From an uncultured Fidelibacterota bacterium (lineage in GTDB: Bacteria > Fidelibacterota > Marinisomatia > Marinisomatales > UBA1611), in assembly GCA_913043235.1 (NCBI GenBank), contig CAJWLO010000001.1, forward strand, positions 62,001 through 126,000: a stretch of 64,000 nucleotides of DNA, in the 5' to 3' direction. Made by a program: the position numbers and the translations under genes. Numbering within the stretch: position 1 is the first letter of the stretch; each line of letters opens with the position of its first letter. A model generated the notes under the pieces. It had not been told where the DNA came from, did no database searches, and worked only from the letters and a program-made list of their open reading frames with translations. Positions 18,515 through 26,751 of the stretch are shown here, in pieces.

Positions 18515-19765
18515 ATGACACTATTAACAAGCCTACAGAAGCGATCTATAATCGTTATTACGCTCTTAACGCTCTTTGGAAGCGGGATCCATGCTAAAAC
18601 ACCTAAGAAATTTACTCTTGATGGTAAGGTTGTTGATGAAAATGGCGATCCTGTAAAAAAAGCTGAAGTAACCATTCTTTTTGATGGTGAATCAAAATTA
18701 AAGAAACCAGCAGAAACAAAGAAAAAAGGTGGTTTCAGCGCCACCATTAAAAAATTCAAGCCTGGGGACTATACCATCAGTATAACTCACGATGATGCTG
18801 GTACCGGAGAACTTATTGTTACTCTTACAGAAGATGCACTGGATGAAAAAGAATGGAAAAAGGGAAAAAAAGACATTGGTGAGGTTACAATATCGACTTC
18901 TCCACCAGAAACTCCGGTAGCACAAGAAAGCACAGAAACTGGCCAAGCGACAGGCAGTAGCGCGGCAATGGCGGGAATCACAGTCCCAACTCTACAAGCA
19001 GCTACACCACGCACACCAGAGGCTACAGGAGTGCCCAGTAAACATTTTATTGTAAATGAGCTTAGTTTTGAGATTAAAAGACTTTCTGCAGAATTCAAGC
19101 ACTTGAATCAGGAACTAAGCGATCTTAAAGCACTAAGTAAAATGTGGGTAAACCCTTTAACCATGTATTCAAAAGAAATTATTCTTAAAAATGGAAGTAC
19201 TGTATTTGGAAAAATTGTGTATCAGGATGATAAATCGTTAAAAGTTGAAACTTTGGTGGGATACCTAATTGTAGACCGAGGGCAAGTAGTTCGAATTGTT
19301 GATAATGTTATTTCTGAAGATCGCCAAGAATATGTTCCTGAACAGATCCGTGAAAGTTATACACCGCCACCTATGCCTAAACTAGCTCAACCAAAATATA
19401 CTTCTACCAATACTTCTGGTCGGAATGCATCGGCTAAGTTCTCTGCAAACTGTGTATTGGTAGGCAATATTTCTGAGAAAAAAGACAGCCAAGGAAACAT
19501 TATATTTGAGGGAGAGATTAAAAACATTGGTGGCCGTCGTGCTGATTTTGTAAAAGTGGATTTTGTGTTTCGTAAAAACTGGAGCGGGGAGACAAAAACA
19601 TTAACTACCTTCACGAAAGGATCTTACAATACTTTTGAAAGTGGCATTGTATCAGATGCGAGCCTGTTGCCCGGTGCAGCTGGGCAGTTTGATCTCTATG
19701 TACCACAGGACTTTGGTTCTTTCATTGGCTATTCTTATGTGATAGACTGGGAAGAATATCAATAA
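18515..19765 (+). CDS. Secreted protein with carboxypeptidase-regulatory-like domain and FxLYD-like C-terminal domain (motor operon gene 1)
   Basis: ATG preceded by GAGGTAA RBS; signal peptide; FTLDGKVVDENGDPVKKAEVTILFDG; KNGSTVFGKIVYQDDKSLKVETLVGYLIVDRGQVVRIV; EGEIKNIGGRRADFVKVDFVF. Confidence 0.7.
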   Translation: MTLLTSLQKRSIIVITLLTLFGSGIHAKTPKKFTLDGKVVDENGDPVKKAEVTILFDGESKLKKPAETKKKGGFSATIKKFKPGDYTISITHDDAGTGELIVTLTEDALDEKEWKKGKKDIGEVTISTSPPETPVAQESTETGQATGSSAAMAGITVPTLQAATPRTPEATGVPSKHFIVNELSFEIKRLSAEFKHLNQELSDLKALSKMWVNPLTMYSKEIILKNGSTVFGKIVYQDDKSLKVETLVGYLIVDRGQVVRIVDNVISEDRQEYVPEQIRESYTPPPMPKLAQPKYTSTNTSGRNASAKFSANCVLVGNISEKKDSQGNIIFEGEIKNIGGRRADFVKVDFVFRKNWSGETKTLTTFTKGSYNTFESGIVSDASLLPGAAGQFDLYVPQDFGSFIGYSYVIDWEEYQ

Positions 19766-19805
19766 GTAAATAAATCACCTGGTATTTCAGGATTGAATTA
19801 AATAA

Positions 19806-21182
19806 ATGAATCGGTTTTTAAAACGACTATTATTTACCTCCTTAATACTGTGCATGGTTAAGGGCTCGACGCGGGTTGCATATACTAGGCCAGGATTAAT
19901 GATGCGTGTGCCCACATCCAGTGTTGGCAAGGCCCCCTATCTGTTTAGGGCTGGTTTTGGAGCTGAAATTCATAATCTGAACCCTGTAAATACAGCTAAA
20001 GGTGTATTTTTCGATATGGAACTAAGCAAAGGGTTCTCAATTGGTTTTTCAGCTATACAAGGCGGAGATACCACAGCCCTTGATGCCCTTGATGAATCAC
20101 AGTATAAACCACCAGTAGAATTTGGTTTTCATGTACAGCAGCGTCTGTTTACTTATAATGATATTTCTATATCTGCTGGTTTACAGGATGTGGTTTTTCA
20201 AAATGACCAGGAATCCGATCAGATTTTAAGCCTGAACACACAGTTGTTATCCTTTTTTGTAGTTCTTGGCAGTGAAAAAGATCTAGGTGATTATAAAATG
20301 AATACTTACATGGGATTTGGTACCGGTGGCCTTTCTCCCATGGATACCCTTGAAATAGACCCAGATTCCGCGACAGCTGGAACAGGAGTATTTTTGGGTT
20401 TTGTAATGAAGACACCCTATTTTGGGAAATCGGGTGGCTTGGATATTGTGGGTGAATTCGACGGGACAGGTGTCAATGTGGGACTCCGCATCCCCCTTAC
20501 CTCGGATTATCGCCTGAACCTAGGGTTCACCCACATTGAAAAACTCCCGCAGTGGAAGCAGCGATATTGGGTGGGGCACCCTGGATTCACCGTGGGACTT
20601 GATATGGCAGTTCCGAGACAGGGGCAAATGCCCGGTCGTAAGGGGCCATCAGCTCCTGTGGATGATCGTCGATTTTCGCCCGATGGGCTACCAATGGATA
20701 GAATGCAACCCCTGTATCGAGACTCAACTATTGCGATGGCAGACTATGCTGTTCTGGGTATGAAAGACTCCATGGCGCTTATGAATAATGAAATGCGTAA
20801 CCTGATTGTCCGACTGTCTTCCATGGAGCAGGAATCCAAGTTTTTAAATGATTCCTTAAGATCGCTTAAACTTGAATCAAATGTTTCTGAAAAAAATATG
20901 AATGAAGCTTTGCGCCATCTTTCAAAATCATTAAGGTTCTTTTATGCCGGCGATTATCGAGAAGCACTAAAAGAAGTAGATATGTCTCTAGAGTTGAACC
21001 CAAATCTAGCGCTTGCCTATGCCAGAAGAGGTTCGATATATTATAAATTAGGTGATGTGCAAAGAGCGACTATTAACTGGAATCTGGCACTCAGGCTAGA
21101 CCCTGAGTATACAGATGTAAGGAATATTTTAAAGGCGCTCAATGAAAGTAAAATGAAATCTGCTAACTATTTAGAGGATTAA
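19806..21182 (+). CDS. Predicted outer-membrane beta-barrel protein with C-terminal coiled coil and TPR (motor operon gene 2)
   Basis: Signal peptide; alternating amphipathic strands (e.g. DYKMNTYMGFGTGG, DYRLNLGFTHIE); C-term FFYAGDYREALKEVDMSLELNPNLALAYARRGSIYYKLGDVQRATINWNLALRLDPEY. Confidence 0.65.
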   Translation: MNRFLKRLLFTSLILCMVKGSTRVAYTRPGLMMRVPTSSVGKAPYLFRAGFGAEIHNLNPVNTAKGVFFDMELSKGFSIGFSAIQGGDTTALDALDESQYKPPVEFGFHVQQRLFTYNDISISAGLQDVVFQNDQESDQILSLNTQLLSFFVVLGSEKDLGDYKMNTYMGFGTGGLSPMDTLEIDPDSATAGTGVFLGFVMKTPYFGKSGGLDIVGEFDGTGVNVGLRIPLTSDYRLNLGFTHIEKLPQWKQRYWVGHPGFTVGLDMAVPRQGQMPGRKGPSAPVDDRRFSPDGLPMDRMQPLYRDSTIAMADYAVLGMKDSMALMNNEMRNLIVRLSSMEQESKFLNDSLRSLKLESNVSEKNMNEALRHLSKSLRFFYAGDYREALKEVDMSLELNPNLALAYARRGSIYYKLGDVQRATINWNLALRLDPEYTDVRNILKALNESKMKSANYLED

Positions 21183-21186
21183 ACGA

Positions 21187-21972
21187 ATGGATATAGCCTT
21201 AATCATTGGAGTTCTCTTTGGTATGGCCGCTATGATTGGCAGTATTGCCTATGCCCTTTTTGTGGAAGGTTCCGCGGGAGGGTTTGGAGATTTTTTATCC
21301 GCACCAAGTTTTGGGATTGTGTTTGGTGGTATGATTGCTTCCATCTTTGTTGCTTTTCCCATGTATCATGTAACTGCTCTAGGTAAGGCTATAGGGGCAG
21401 TGTTAAAACCAGCAGATGACAAGATGGGCCCTCTGGTAGATGAAGCCTGTGATGTTGCTGAAGTTGGAAGAAAAGGACCAGCGGAACTAGAAAAATCAGT
21501 TGATACTATTAAAACCTATTTTTTCAAGGATGGTGTACAGATGGTGGTGGATGGTTACTCACTGGAAGAATTGAGTGAAATAATGGAAACTCGTATAGAG
21601 TATCGTGAAAAAAGAGAAAAAGTTCAGACAGATATGTTAAAATCAATGGGCGATCTAGCACCAGCATGGGGCATGGTTGGAACCCTGATCGGGCTCGTGC
21701 TAATGTTAGCAGGTTTTGGCGGTGAAGGTGGAGCGGATAACTTGGGGGGTGGTATGGCCGCAGCGCTGATTACTACACTTTACGGAGCTGTATTTGCCAA
21801 TCTATTTTTTCTTCCAATGGCCCAAAAAATGGGTAATAAAACTGTACAGACTTCTATGTCGGCTAATCTTTTGGTGGAGGCCGCCCGGCTTATACATCAG
21901 AAAAAACATCCTTTGATCGTCCGGGAAAAACTTAATTCTTTCATACCACCTGCTGAATGGAAACGGGAGTAA
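21187..21972 (+). CDS. motA: MotA-like stator proton-channel subunit (motor operon gene 3)
   Basis: GDLAPAWGMVGTLIGLVLMLAGFGG...LGGGMAAALITTLYGAVFANLFFLPMAQKM; FGIVFGGMIASIFVAFP; classic four-helix MotA layout. Confidence 0.93.
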   Translation: MDIALIIGVLFGMAAMIGSIAYALFVEGSAGGFGDFLSAPSFGIVFGGMIASIFVAFPMYHVTALGKAIGAVLKPADDKMGPLVDEACDVAEVGRKGPAELEKSVDTIKTYFFKDGVQMVVDGYSLEELSEIMETRIEYREKREKVQTDMLKSMGDLAPAWGMVGTLIGLVLMLAGFGGEGGADNLGGGMAAALITTLYGAVFANLFFLPMAQKMGNKTVQTSMSANLLVEAARLIHQKKHPLIVREKLNSFIPPAEWKRE

Positions 21973-21977
21973 TCTAA

Positions 21978-22868
21978 ATGGGAATGACCCCGGGCGAAAA
22001 GAAAGCTTATAACAAAGGCTTTGAAGCTGGTGAGAACTCTGTTGAGGAGGGCCTGCCCGGTTGGTTTGGAACTTTTGCGGATATGATGACGCTACTGTTT
22101 GCTTTCTTTGTTCTACTGGCGGCAATATCTACTATGGACCCAGTAAAACTTCAGGAAATGGCTAATTCCGAGGGAAAATCTTTGGGAAGCAAGATTAAAA
22201 AAGATGGTGCAGCAGAAGAAGAAGGTGAGTTTGAGCCAATTGAAAATCTGGCACAGATGAAGCAGGAAATGGAAGACGCCATTGAAGAAATGAAGAAAGA
22301 AAGCCCACAAGGAGATCCGCCGATTGATATTCAAACCAGCTCAAAAGGTCTTATCGTTAATATAAAAGGCGATTTTGCTTTCCCCTCGGGAAAGGCTGAC
22401 ATGAAAGAAGAGCTGAAAACATTGCTCAATGATGAAATTATCCCTAGAATTGAAGCAAGCCCATTCCAGGTTGAAGTAGCTGGACATTCGGATAGTGACC
22501 CTATGCCTAAGAAATGGCAAAAGTTTTATGCTAGCAACTGGGAGCTTTCGGCAGCTAGGGGAGCGACTGTGGTTCGATATATGATAGAAGAAGGTGTTCC
22601 TGCGCCAAGGCTCGTAGCTGCTGGTTATGGAGACTGGTATCCTCGGGGAATCGATAGTATCAGATCAGAGAACCCCATGTATAACCCTCTGACCCTGACT
22701 TGGGATGAAAAAATTATTCTTGATGAAGAAACTGGTAAAATGGCACCGACTGTTCTATCATTGAATGCCACTAGGAAACAAAAATCCAATAACCGTAGAA
22801 TTCAGATTACATTTATACAGCCACCACACCATGGCAAAGGCCGCTCGGCTACCAGTTATGAAGAATAA
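21978..22868 (+). CDS. motB: MotB-like stator subunit with OmpA peptidoglycan-binding domain (motor operon gene 4)
   Basis: LPGWFGTFADMMTLLFAFFVLLAAISTMDPVKL (TM Asp conserved); VEVAGHSDSDPMPKKWQKFYASNWELSAARGATVVRYMIEEGVPAPRLVAAGYGDWYP; SNNRRIQITF. Confidence 0.93.
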   Translation: MGMTPGEKKAYNKGFEAGENSVEEGLPGWFGTFADMMTLLFAFFVLLAAISTMDPVKLQEMANSEGKSLGSKIKKDGAAEEEGEFEPIENLAQMKQEMEDAIEEMKKESPQGDPPIDIQTSSKGLIVNIKGDFAFPSGKADMKEELKTLLNDEIIPRIEASPFQVEVAGHSDSDPMPKKWQKFYASNWELSAARGATVVRYMIEEGVPAPRLVAAGYGDWYPRGIDSIRSENPMYNPLTLTWDEKIILDEETGKMAPTVLSLNATRKQKSNNRRIQITFIQPPHHGKGRSATSYEE

Positions 22869-22920
22869 TAATTAAAAATAATTTTAAAATGCGGAGTAAC
22901 CACATACCAAGGAGTAACAC

Positions 22921-24747
22921 ATGAGCAAGGGGATAAAATACTCAATACCGATTCTAGGAGCGTTATTCGTAGCGTCCCTCGCAATTGGTCAAGGCGGCTT
23001 TAGTTATCTTTCCCAAAAGCTTTTGGTGGAAAATACCATCAAAGACCGCATCCAGGATGCCCTATCTAAGATTATTGATAGCCATAAATATGTTATTAAC
23101 GTAAATGTGGACTTGGAGATTATGGATGAGGTAGAAGAGCAGATAACGGTACTTTCTCCCAGGCGCCGTAATATACAACAGTCAATTTCCCCTGCGGAAG
23201 AAACTGCTCAGGCTCTTTTGGAGATGCAGGCCCAGATCTTGGAAGAAACAGAGGCGGAGAAAAACCAATATTCAATTGGGCTTCCAATTCCTGGTTTTGA
23301 GGTAGATATAACTGAAAGAAAAAAAGTAAAAAAGCAAAAACCCAAACCAAGGCCAATGGCTCCAGAAACTATGCGGCCTATGGATGAAACGCCTCAGGAT
23401 GTTGAACATGCCGATCCTGGTGTAGATAAAGTACTGAGGAGCAAACGTCCCGCCCGAGCAGAAATAAGAAAAATGGAACTTAGTTTGATTTTACAGGAAG
23501 GCGCCGCACCAGAACTGATTGAAAATATTCGTCAGCTTACAATGGCAGCATCCAAATTTGACCGTAGCCGCGGTGACAAAATTACAATCATGACAGCTAG
23601 TTTTAAGGAGCGTCGTGATAAACGTTCAGCGGAGCAGATCATGCTAAAAAATATTGCGGAGAAAATTGATATTTTGGAGCAGAAAAGAATTGCAGAAAAT
23701 ACAGACTGGCGCTCAGATATAGAAAGTTATCGCAGTGAGGAAGAAAAACGCCGCGAAGAAGATAAGAAGTTTTTCCAAGACCAGCTAACACAAATGGAAG
23801 AACAAGCCAAGCTGCAGGCTTATGAGCAAGAGAAAAAGGAAATGATGCTGCGCGATTCTATAAAAATGGCAAATCTCAATGATGAAATATCTGCATTAAA
23901 AGATCTGTTGACAGTATCAAAGAGTGAAGATAGCACAAAAAAGATGAGCCAAAAGAGTAAACTGGATTCATCTCGATTTGCAACTTTGGACAATGAGCTC
24001 CAAGGCCTAAGGCAGATGCTGCTTAGATCCATGCTACAGGATTCCGTGGAAGCTCAGAAGCAAGCACAATTAGAAATTGAAAAAGAATTATCTTCAAGAG
24101 AAAAAGAAAAAGCTAGAAGAGACTCTCTTTTAGCAGAAAAAATTGCTGCTCTTGATGCGGTTCAGGGTGATCTTGATGCTCTGCAGACGGAAATGGCAAG
24201 CGATTTGGATTCATCAACCTGGATAATGATTGTTCTAGGCGCCTTATCTATAATGTTGCTTGCAGTGCTTACCTTTGTGTTATTAAAAAATAAACAACAA
24301 CCAGTTCCACCCATGCCTCCCTATATGTATGGCCCACCACCACGGCCAAGAAGAAAACCTCCTGCAAAAAAGAAAAAAGCTACAGCTTCGAAAAAAAAGA
24401 AATCTCAAGAAAAAGGTAAGACCATTGATAAAGAAACAGTTGGTAAAGATGGAGAAGCAGATGAAGCTGCAGAGAAAGTAAAAACTGAAAAAGAAGACAC
24501 ACCGTCGGTGCAAAAGCAAGAAGATAAATCAGATGCTTCTGTCCCGGTAATGGATGATCCAAATGTGATTAGAAGTGAAATTGATGATATCCGAAAATCA
24601 GTTGTATCCATGAGCGTTGGCCAGCCTGATAGAACCACAACTATTGTTAAAGAATGGCTGGAGCAGCCAGCCCCAGCAGTCCCTGAAGCAGCTGAAGCTC
24701 CTGGAGATGGAGGCGGTGGCGGTGAAGAAGAAGCTGGTGAAGGATAA
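22921..24747 (+). CDS. FliF-like MS-ring-related protein with long periplasmic coiled coil, C-terminal TM and FliF-type cytoplasmic tail (motor operon gene 5)
   Basis: RBM3-like segments IKDRIQDALSKIIDSHKYVINVNVDLEIMDEVEEQ and PARAEIRKMELSLILQEGAAPELIENIRQLTMAASKFDRSRGDKITIMTASF; TM WIMIVLGALSIMLLAVLTFVLL; tail DDIRKSVVSMSVGQPDRTTTIVKEWLEQ. Confidence 0.7.
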   Translation: MSKGIKYSIPILGALFVASLAIGQGGFSYLSQKLLVENTIKDRIQDALSKIIDSHKYVINVNVDLEIMDEVEEQITVLSPRRRNIQQSISPAEETAQALLEMQAQILEETEAEKNQYSIGLPIPGFEVDITERKKVKKQKPKPRPMAPETMRPMDETPQDVEHADPGVDKVLRSKRPARAEIRKMELSLILQEGAAPELIENIRQLTMAASKFDRSRGDKITIMTASFKERRDKRSAEQIMLKNIAEKIDILEQKRIAENTDWRSDIESYRSEEEKRREEDKKFFQDQLTQMEEQAKLQAYEQEKKEMMLRDSIKMANLNDEISALKDLLTVSKSEDSTKKMSQKSKLDSSRFATLDNELQGLRQMLLRSMLQDSVEAQKQAQLEIEKELSSREKEKARRDSLLAEKIAALDAVQGDLDALQTEMASDLDSSTWIMIVLGALSIMLLAVLTFVLLKNKQQPVPPMPPYMYGPPPRPRRKPPAKKKKATASKKKKSQEKGKTIDKETVGKDGEADEAAEKVKTEKEDTPSVQKQEDKSDASVPVMDDPNVIRSEIDDIRKSVVSMSVGQPDRTTTIVKEWLEQPAPAVPEAAEAPGDGGGGGEEEAGEG

Positions 24748-24762
24748 TAGAGGAGCGCTATA

Positions 24763-25695
24763 ATGATTAATGATTACAACATGCTATCGGGTCTTCAAAA
24801 AGTTGCCATTCTGTTTTCTGTTCTTGGAGAAAGTTTGGCCATGACTTTAGTTAAGGGCTTGTCCCGAACAGAGATTCGTAAAATAAGATCCAGTATCCGA
24901 GAGATGGGCCAGATCTCATTTTCTGTAAAGAAAAGGGTTATGGAGGAGTTTTATTTTGGTTTCTTAAGTGAACAATTTCAACCAGCTGTAGAAGAAGGCC
25001 CTCTGGTTCCTTTTGACTTCTTAGAAGATTTGAATGATGAACAATTATCAGCACTTCTGGCAAAAGAAGATCCGCCAGTTATTGCTATTATTCTGGCTCA
25101 ACTTGATGCTGAAAAACGTATGAAAATTCTAGAAAGTTCTGATCCAACCGAAAAAGGCCAACTCCTCATTGAATTAGGGTCTTTGGATGATATACCTTTA
25201 GAAGCTATTATTGAAGTGGCTGCCAAGATGCGTGAGAAAGCATCTTTTCTACCCCGCACGGTAGATTTTTCAAGAGGTGGAGGAAAAGAAATTGCCGGTA
25301 TGCTAAGCAATATGTCTGCTGATGAAGAAGAGAAATATCTTCAGGCAATTGCCAATGAGGATCCGGAGCTCCATAAGGAAATCAAAAAACATCACCTTAC
25401 ATTTGATGATATCATTGAAAAATTTCCACCTGATATATTACGAGGTCTTTTGAATGCTGTGGAATTAGATGAGTTATCCGTGGCTGTAAAAGGCGTTGAT
25501 CAAGAAAAAGTTGATGAGCTTATTGAAATGTTGCCGCAGAAAAAACAGGCAATGTTTGAACCAATAGAAAAACCGCTACCAAAAAGAGAAGTGGATACTG
25601 CCAGGAAGGCGATTGTCGCCGGTGCAAAAAAACTTGAAGAAAGCGGAGAGGTAAACCTTGCTGATATTCTTGGCGGGGGTGAAATGGTTGAATAA
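24763..25695 (+). CDS. fliG: FliG-like motor switch protein (motor operon gene 6)
   Basis: N: GLQKVAILFSVLGESLAMTLVKGLSRTEIRKIRSSIREMGQISFSVKKRVMEEF; M: EDPPVIAIILAQLDAEKRMKIL; C: FDDIIEKFPPDILRGLLNAVELDELSVAVKGVDQEKVDELIEMLPQKKQAMF...VDTARKAIVAGAKKLEESGEV. Confidence 0.88.
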   Translation: MINDYNMLSGLQKVAILFSVLGESLAMTLVKGLSRTEIRKIRSSIREMGQISFSVKKRVMEEFYFGFLSEQFQPAVEEGPLVPFDFLEDLNDEQLSALLAKEDPPVIAIILAQLDAEKRMKILESSDPTEKGQLLIELGSLDDIPLEAIIEVAAKMREKASFLPRTVDFSRGGGKEIAGMLSNMSADEEEKYLQAIANEDPELHKEIKKHHLTFDDIIEKFPPDILRGLLNAVELDELSVAVKGVDQEKVDELIEMLPQKKQAMFEPIEKPLPKREVDTARKAIVAGAKKLEESGEVNLADILGGGEMVE

Positions 25696-25716
25696 CCATA
25701 TTGGATCGATGAAGTT

Positions 25717-25745
25717 AAAAAGCCCCTTTTTTAGGGGCTTTTTTA
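25717..25745 (+). terminator. Intrinsic terminator of the motor operon
   Basis: AAAAAGCCCCTTTTTTAGGGGCTTTTTT: 7-bp GC-rich stem followed by T-tract, 22 nt after the fliG-like stop. Confidence 0.9.
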
Positions 25746-25751
25746 TATCTG

Positions 25752-26741
25752 CTAAGATGATGAAAAATGGAATATTTTATTTGTTTTTTTATCTTTGATA
25801 TATTTTTTATACGGATTTACATAACGATCAATCAGGTTTGGTTTTATATTTTTAATTTTAATCATCATAGCAGCGGCAAAACAGCCTCCAAAATGGTGGT
25901 CAATTACCGGATCAAACACCCGCATAGTATCGGAAACACGGTAGTAAGCAGATATTAGGGCAGGGATAGTTGTATCTCTTGCGCGTGCGATTTTATGTAA
26001 TTCTATAAAGTCTTTGTTAGCATTATTTGTTTTTAAATATGATTGAAGCTCGTCTTCTACCGTGGCAGGCTTGTAAGGAAATTTAGGGTTGAAATTCTGA
26101 TCTTTTTTATACAGGTGTTTTTTAAAAAAATAAAATAGCAGGTCTCTCATGAATGGATCATAGGATGGATAGATTACAAGACGACCAAAAAAATATCTGC
26201 ATTGAGGGTGCTGCACCAAAAGTGCACCCAGGCCATCCCAGATGTTGTCCAAAGCAGAAACTGTCTTGCGTTTTTTGTTTTTAATCTGATATTTAGGTTG
26301 TATGAAGGCACGGGTTAGTTCAATGAAATAAGGAACATATTTTTTTTCAAATTCAGTATCTAAATTATATAGTTCTTTATTTATTAAGGGTATTGTTGCA
26401 TTTATCTGATTATGATATCGTTCAAAAGTATTAAATCGGTATCCCCCCAAAATCTCTTCTTCTGACGGGTCCCATACAATGAGCTGCTTACATTTGTATT
26501 CACCCGTATCATACTTATCCAAATCTAAGGCGGTGCCAATACCGGCTCCGGCATCGCGAAAGGTAAGTTCGCGAAGACGGCCCACCTCTTTCATTAGATT
26601 AGGGGCATTAACGCCATCGAAAATATAAACATTATTTTTTCCCATTCTGGTAGGTCGGAGGAATCGTTCAGGGGTTAGTTCCTTTTTTAATATATTTCGA
26701 TTTACAGGCTTGACCAAATATTCAAATAATTTACGACTCAT
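25752..26741 (-). CDS. Acyl-CoA/ACP N-acyltransferase of the OlsB/GNAT (hemolysin-like) family
   Basis: ELTFRDAGAGIGTALDLDKYDTGEYKCKQLIVWDPSEEEILGGYRF; YFFGRLVIYPSYDPFMRDLLFYF; ORF extends to 26795 but MSRKLFEY (26741) is a plausible start. Confidence 0.75.
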   Translation of the reverse strand: MSRKLFEYLVKPVNRNILKKELTPERFLRPTRMGKNNVYIFDGVNAPNLMKEVGRLRELTFRDAGAGIGTALDLDKYDTGEYKCKQLIVWDPSEEEILGGYRFNTFERYHNQINATIPLINKELYNLDTEFEKKYVPYFIELTRAFIQPKYQIKNKKRKTVSALDNIWDGLGALLVQHPQCRYFFGRLVIYPSYDPFMRDLLFYFFKKHLYKKDQNFNPKFPYKPATVEDELQSYLKTNNANKDFIELHKIARARDTTIPALISAYYRVSDTMRVFDPVIDHHFGGCFAAAMMIKIKNIKPNLIDRYVNPYKKYIKDKKTNKIFHFSSS

Positions 26742-26751
26742 ATTATATTTT

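Noticed and set aside
18787-19098. 103-aa antisense ORF in motor operon gene 1
   Set aside because: Fully antisense to a well-supported CDS; low-complexity Ser/Val composition
21802-22125. 107-aa antisense ORF across the motA/motB junction
   Set aside because: Antisense to two confident conserved genes
21187-22868. Zorya-type anti-phage defence (ZorA/ZorB)
   Set aside because: No ZorC/ZorD/ZorE-like helicase or nuclease genes nearby, and MotA lacks the long ZorA cytoplasmic tail; the adjacent FliF/FliG-like genes fit a motor better
18431-25745. Ordinary flagellar operon
   Set aside because: No rod, hook, filament, export or FliM/FliN genes in the window, and the FliF-like protein is architecturally abnormal; a whole-genome check is still needed
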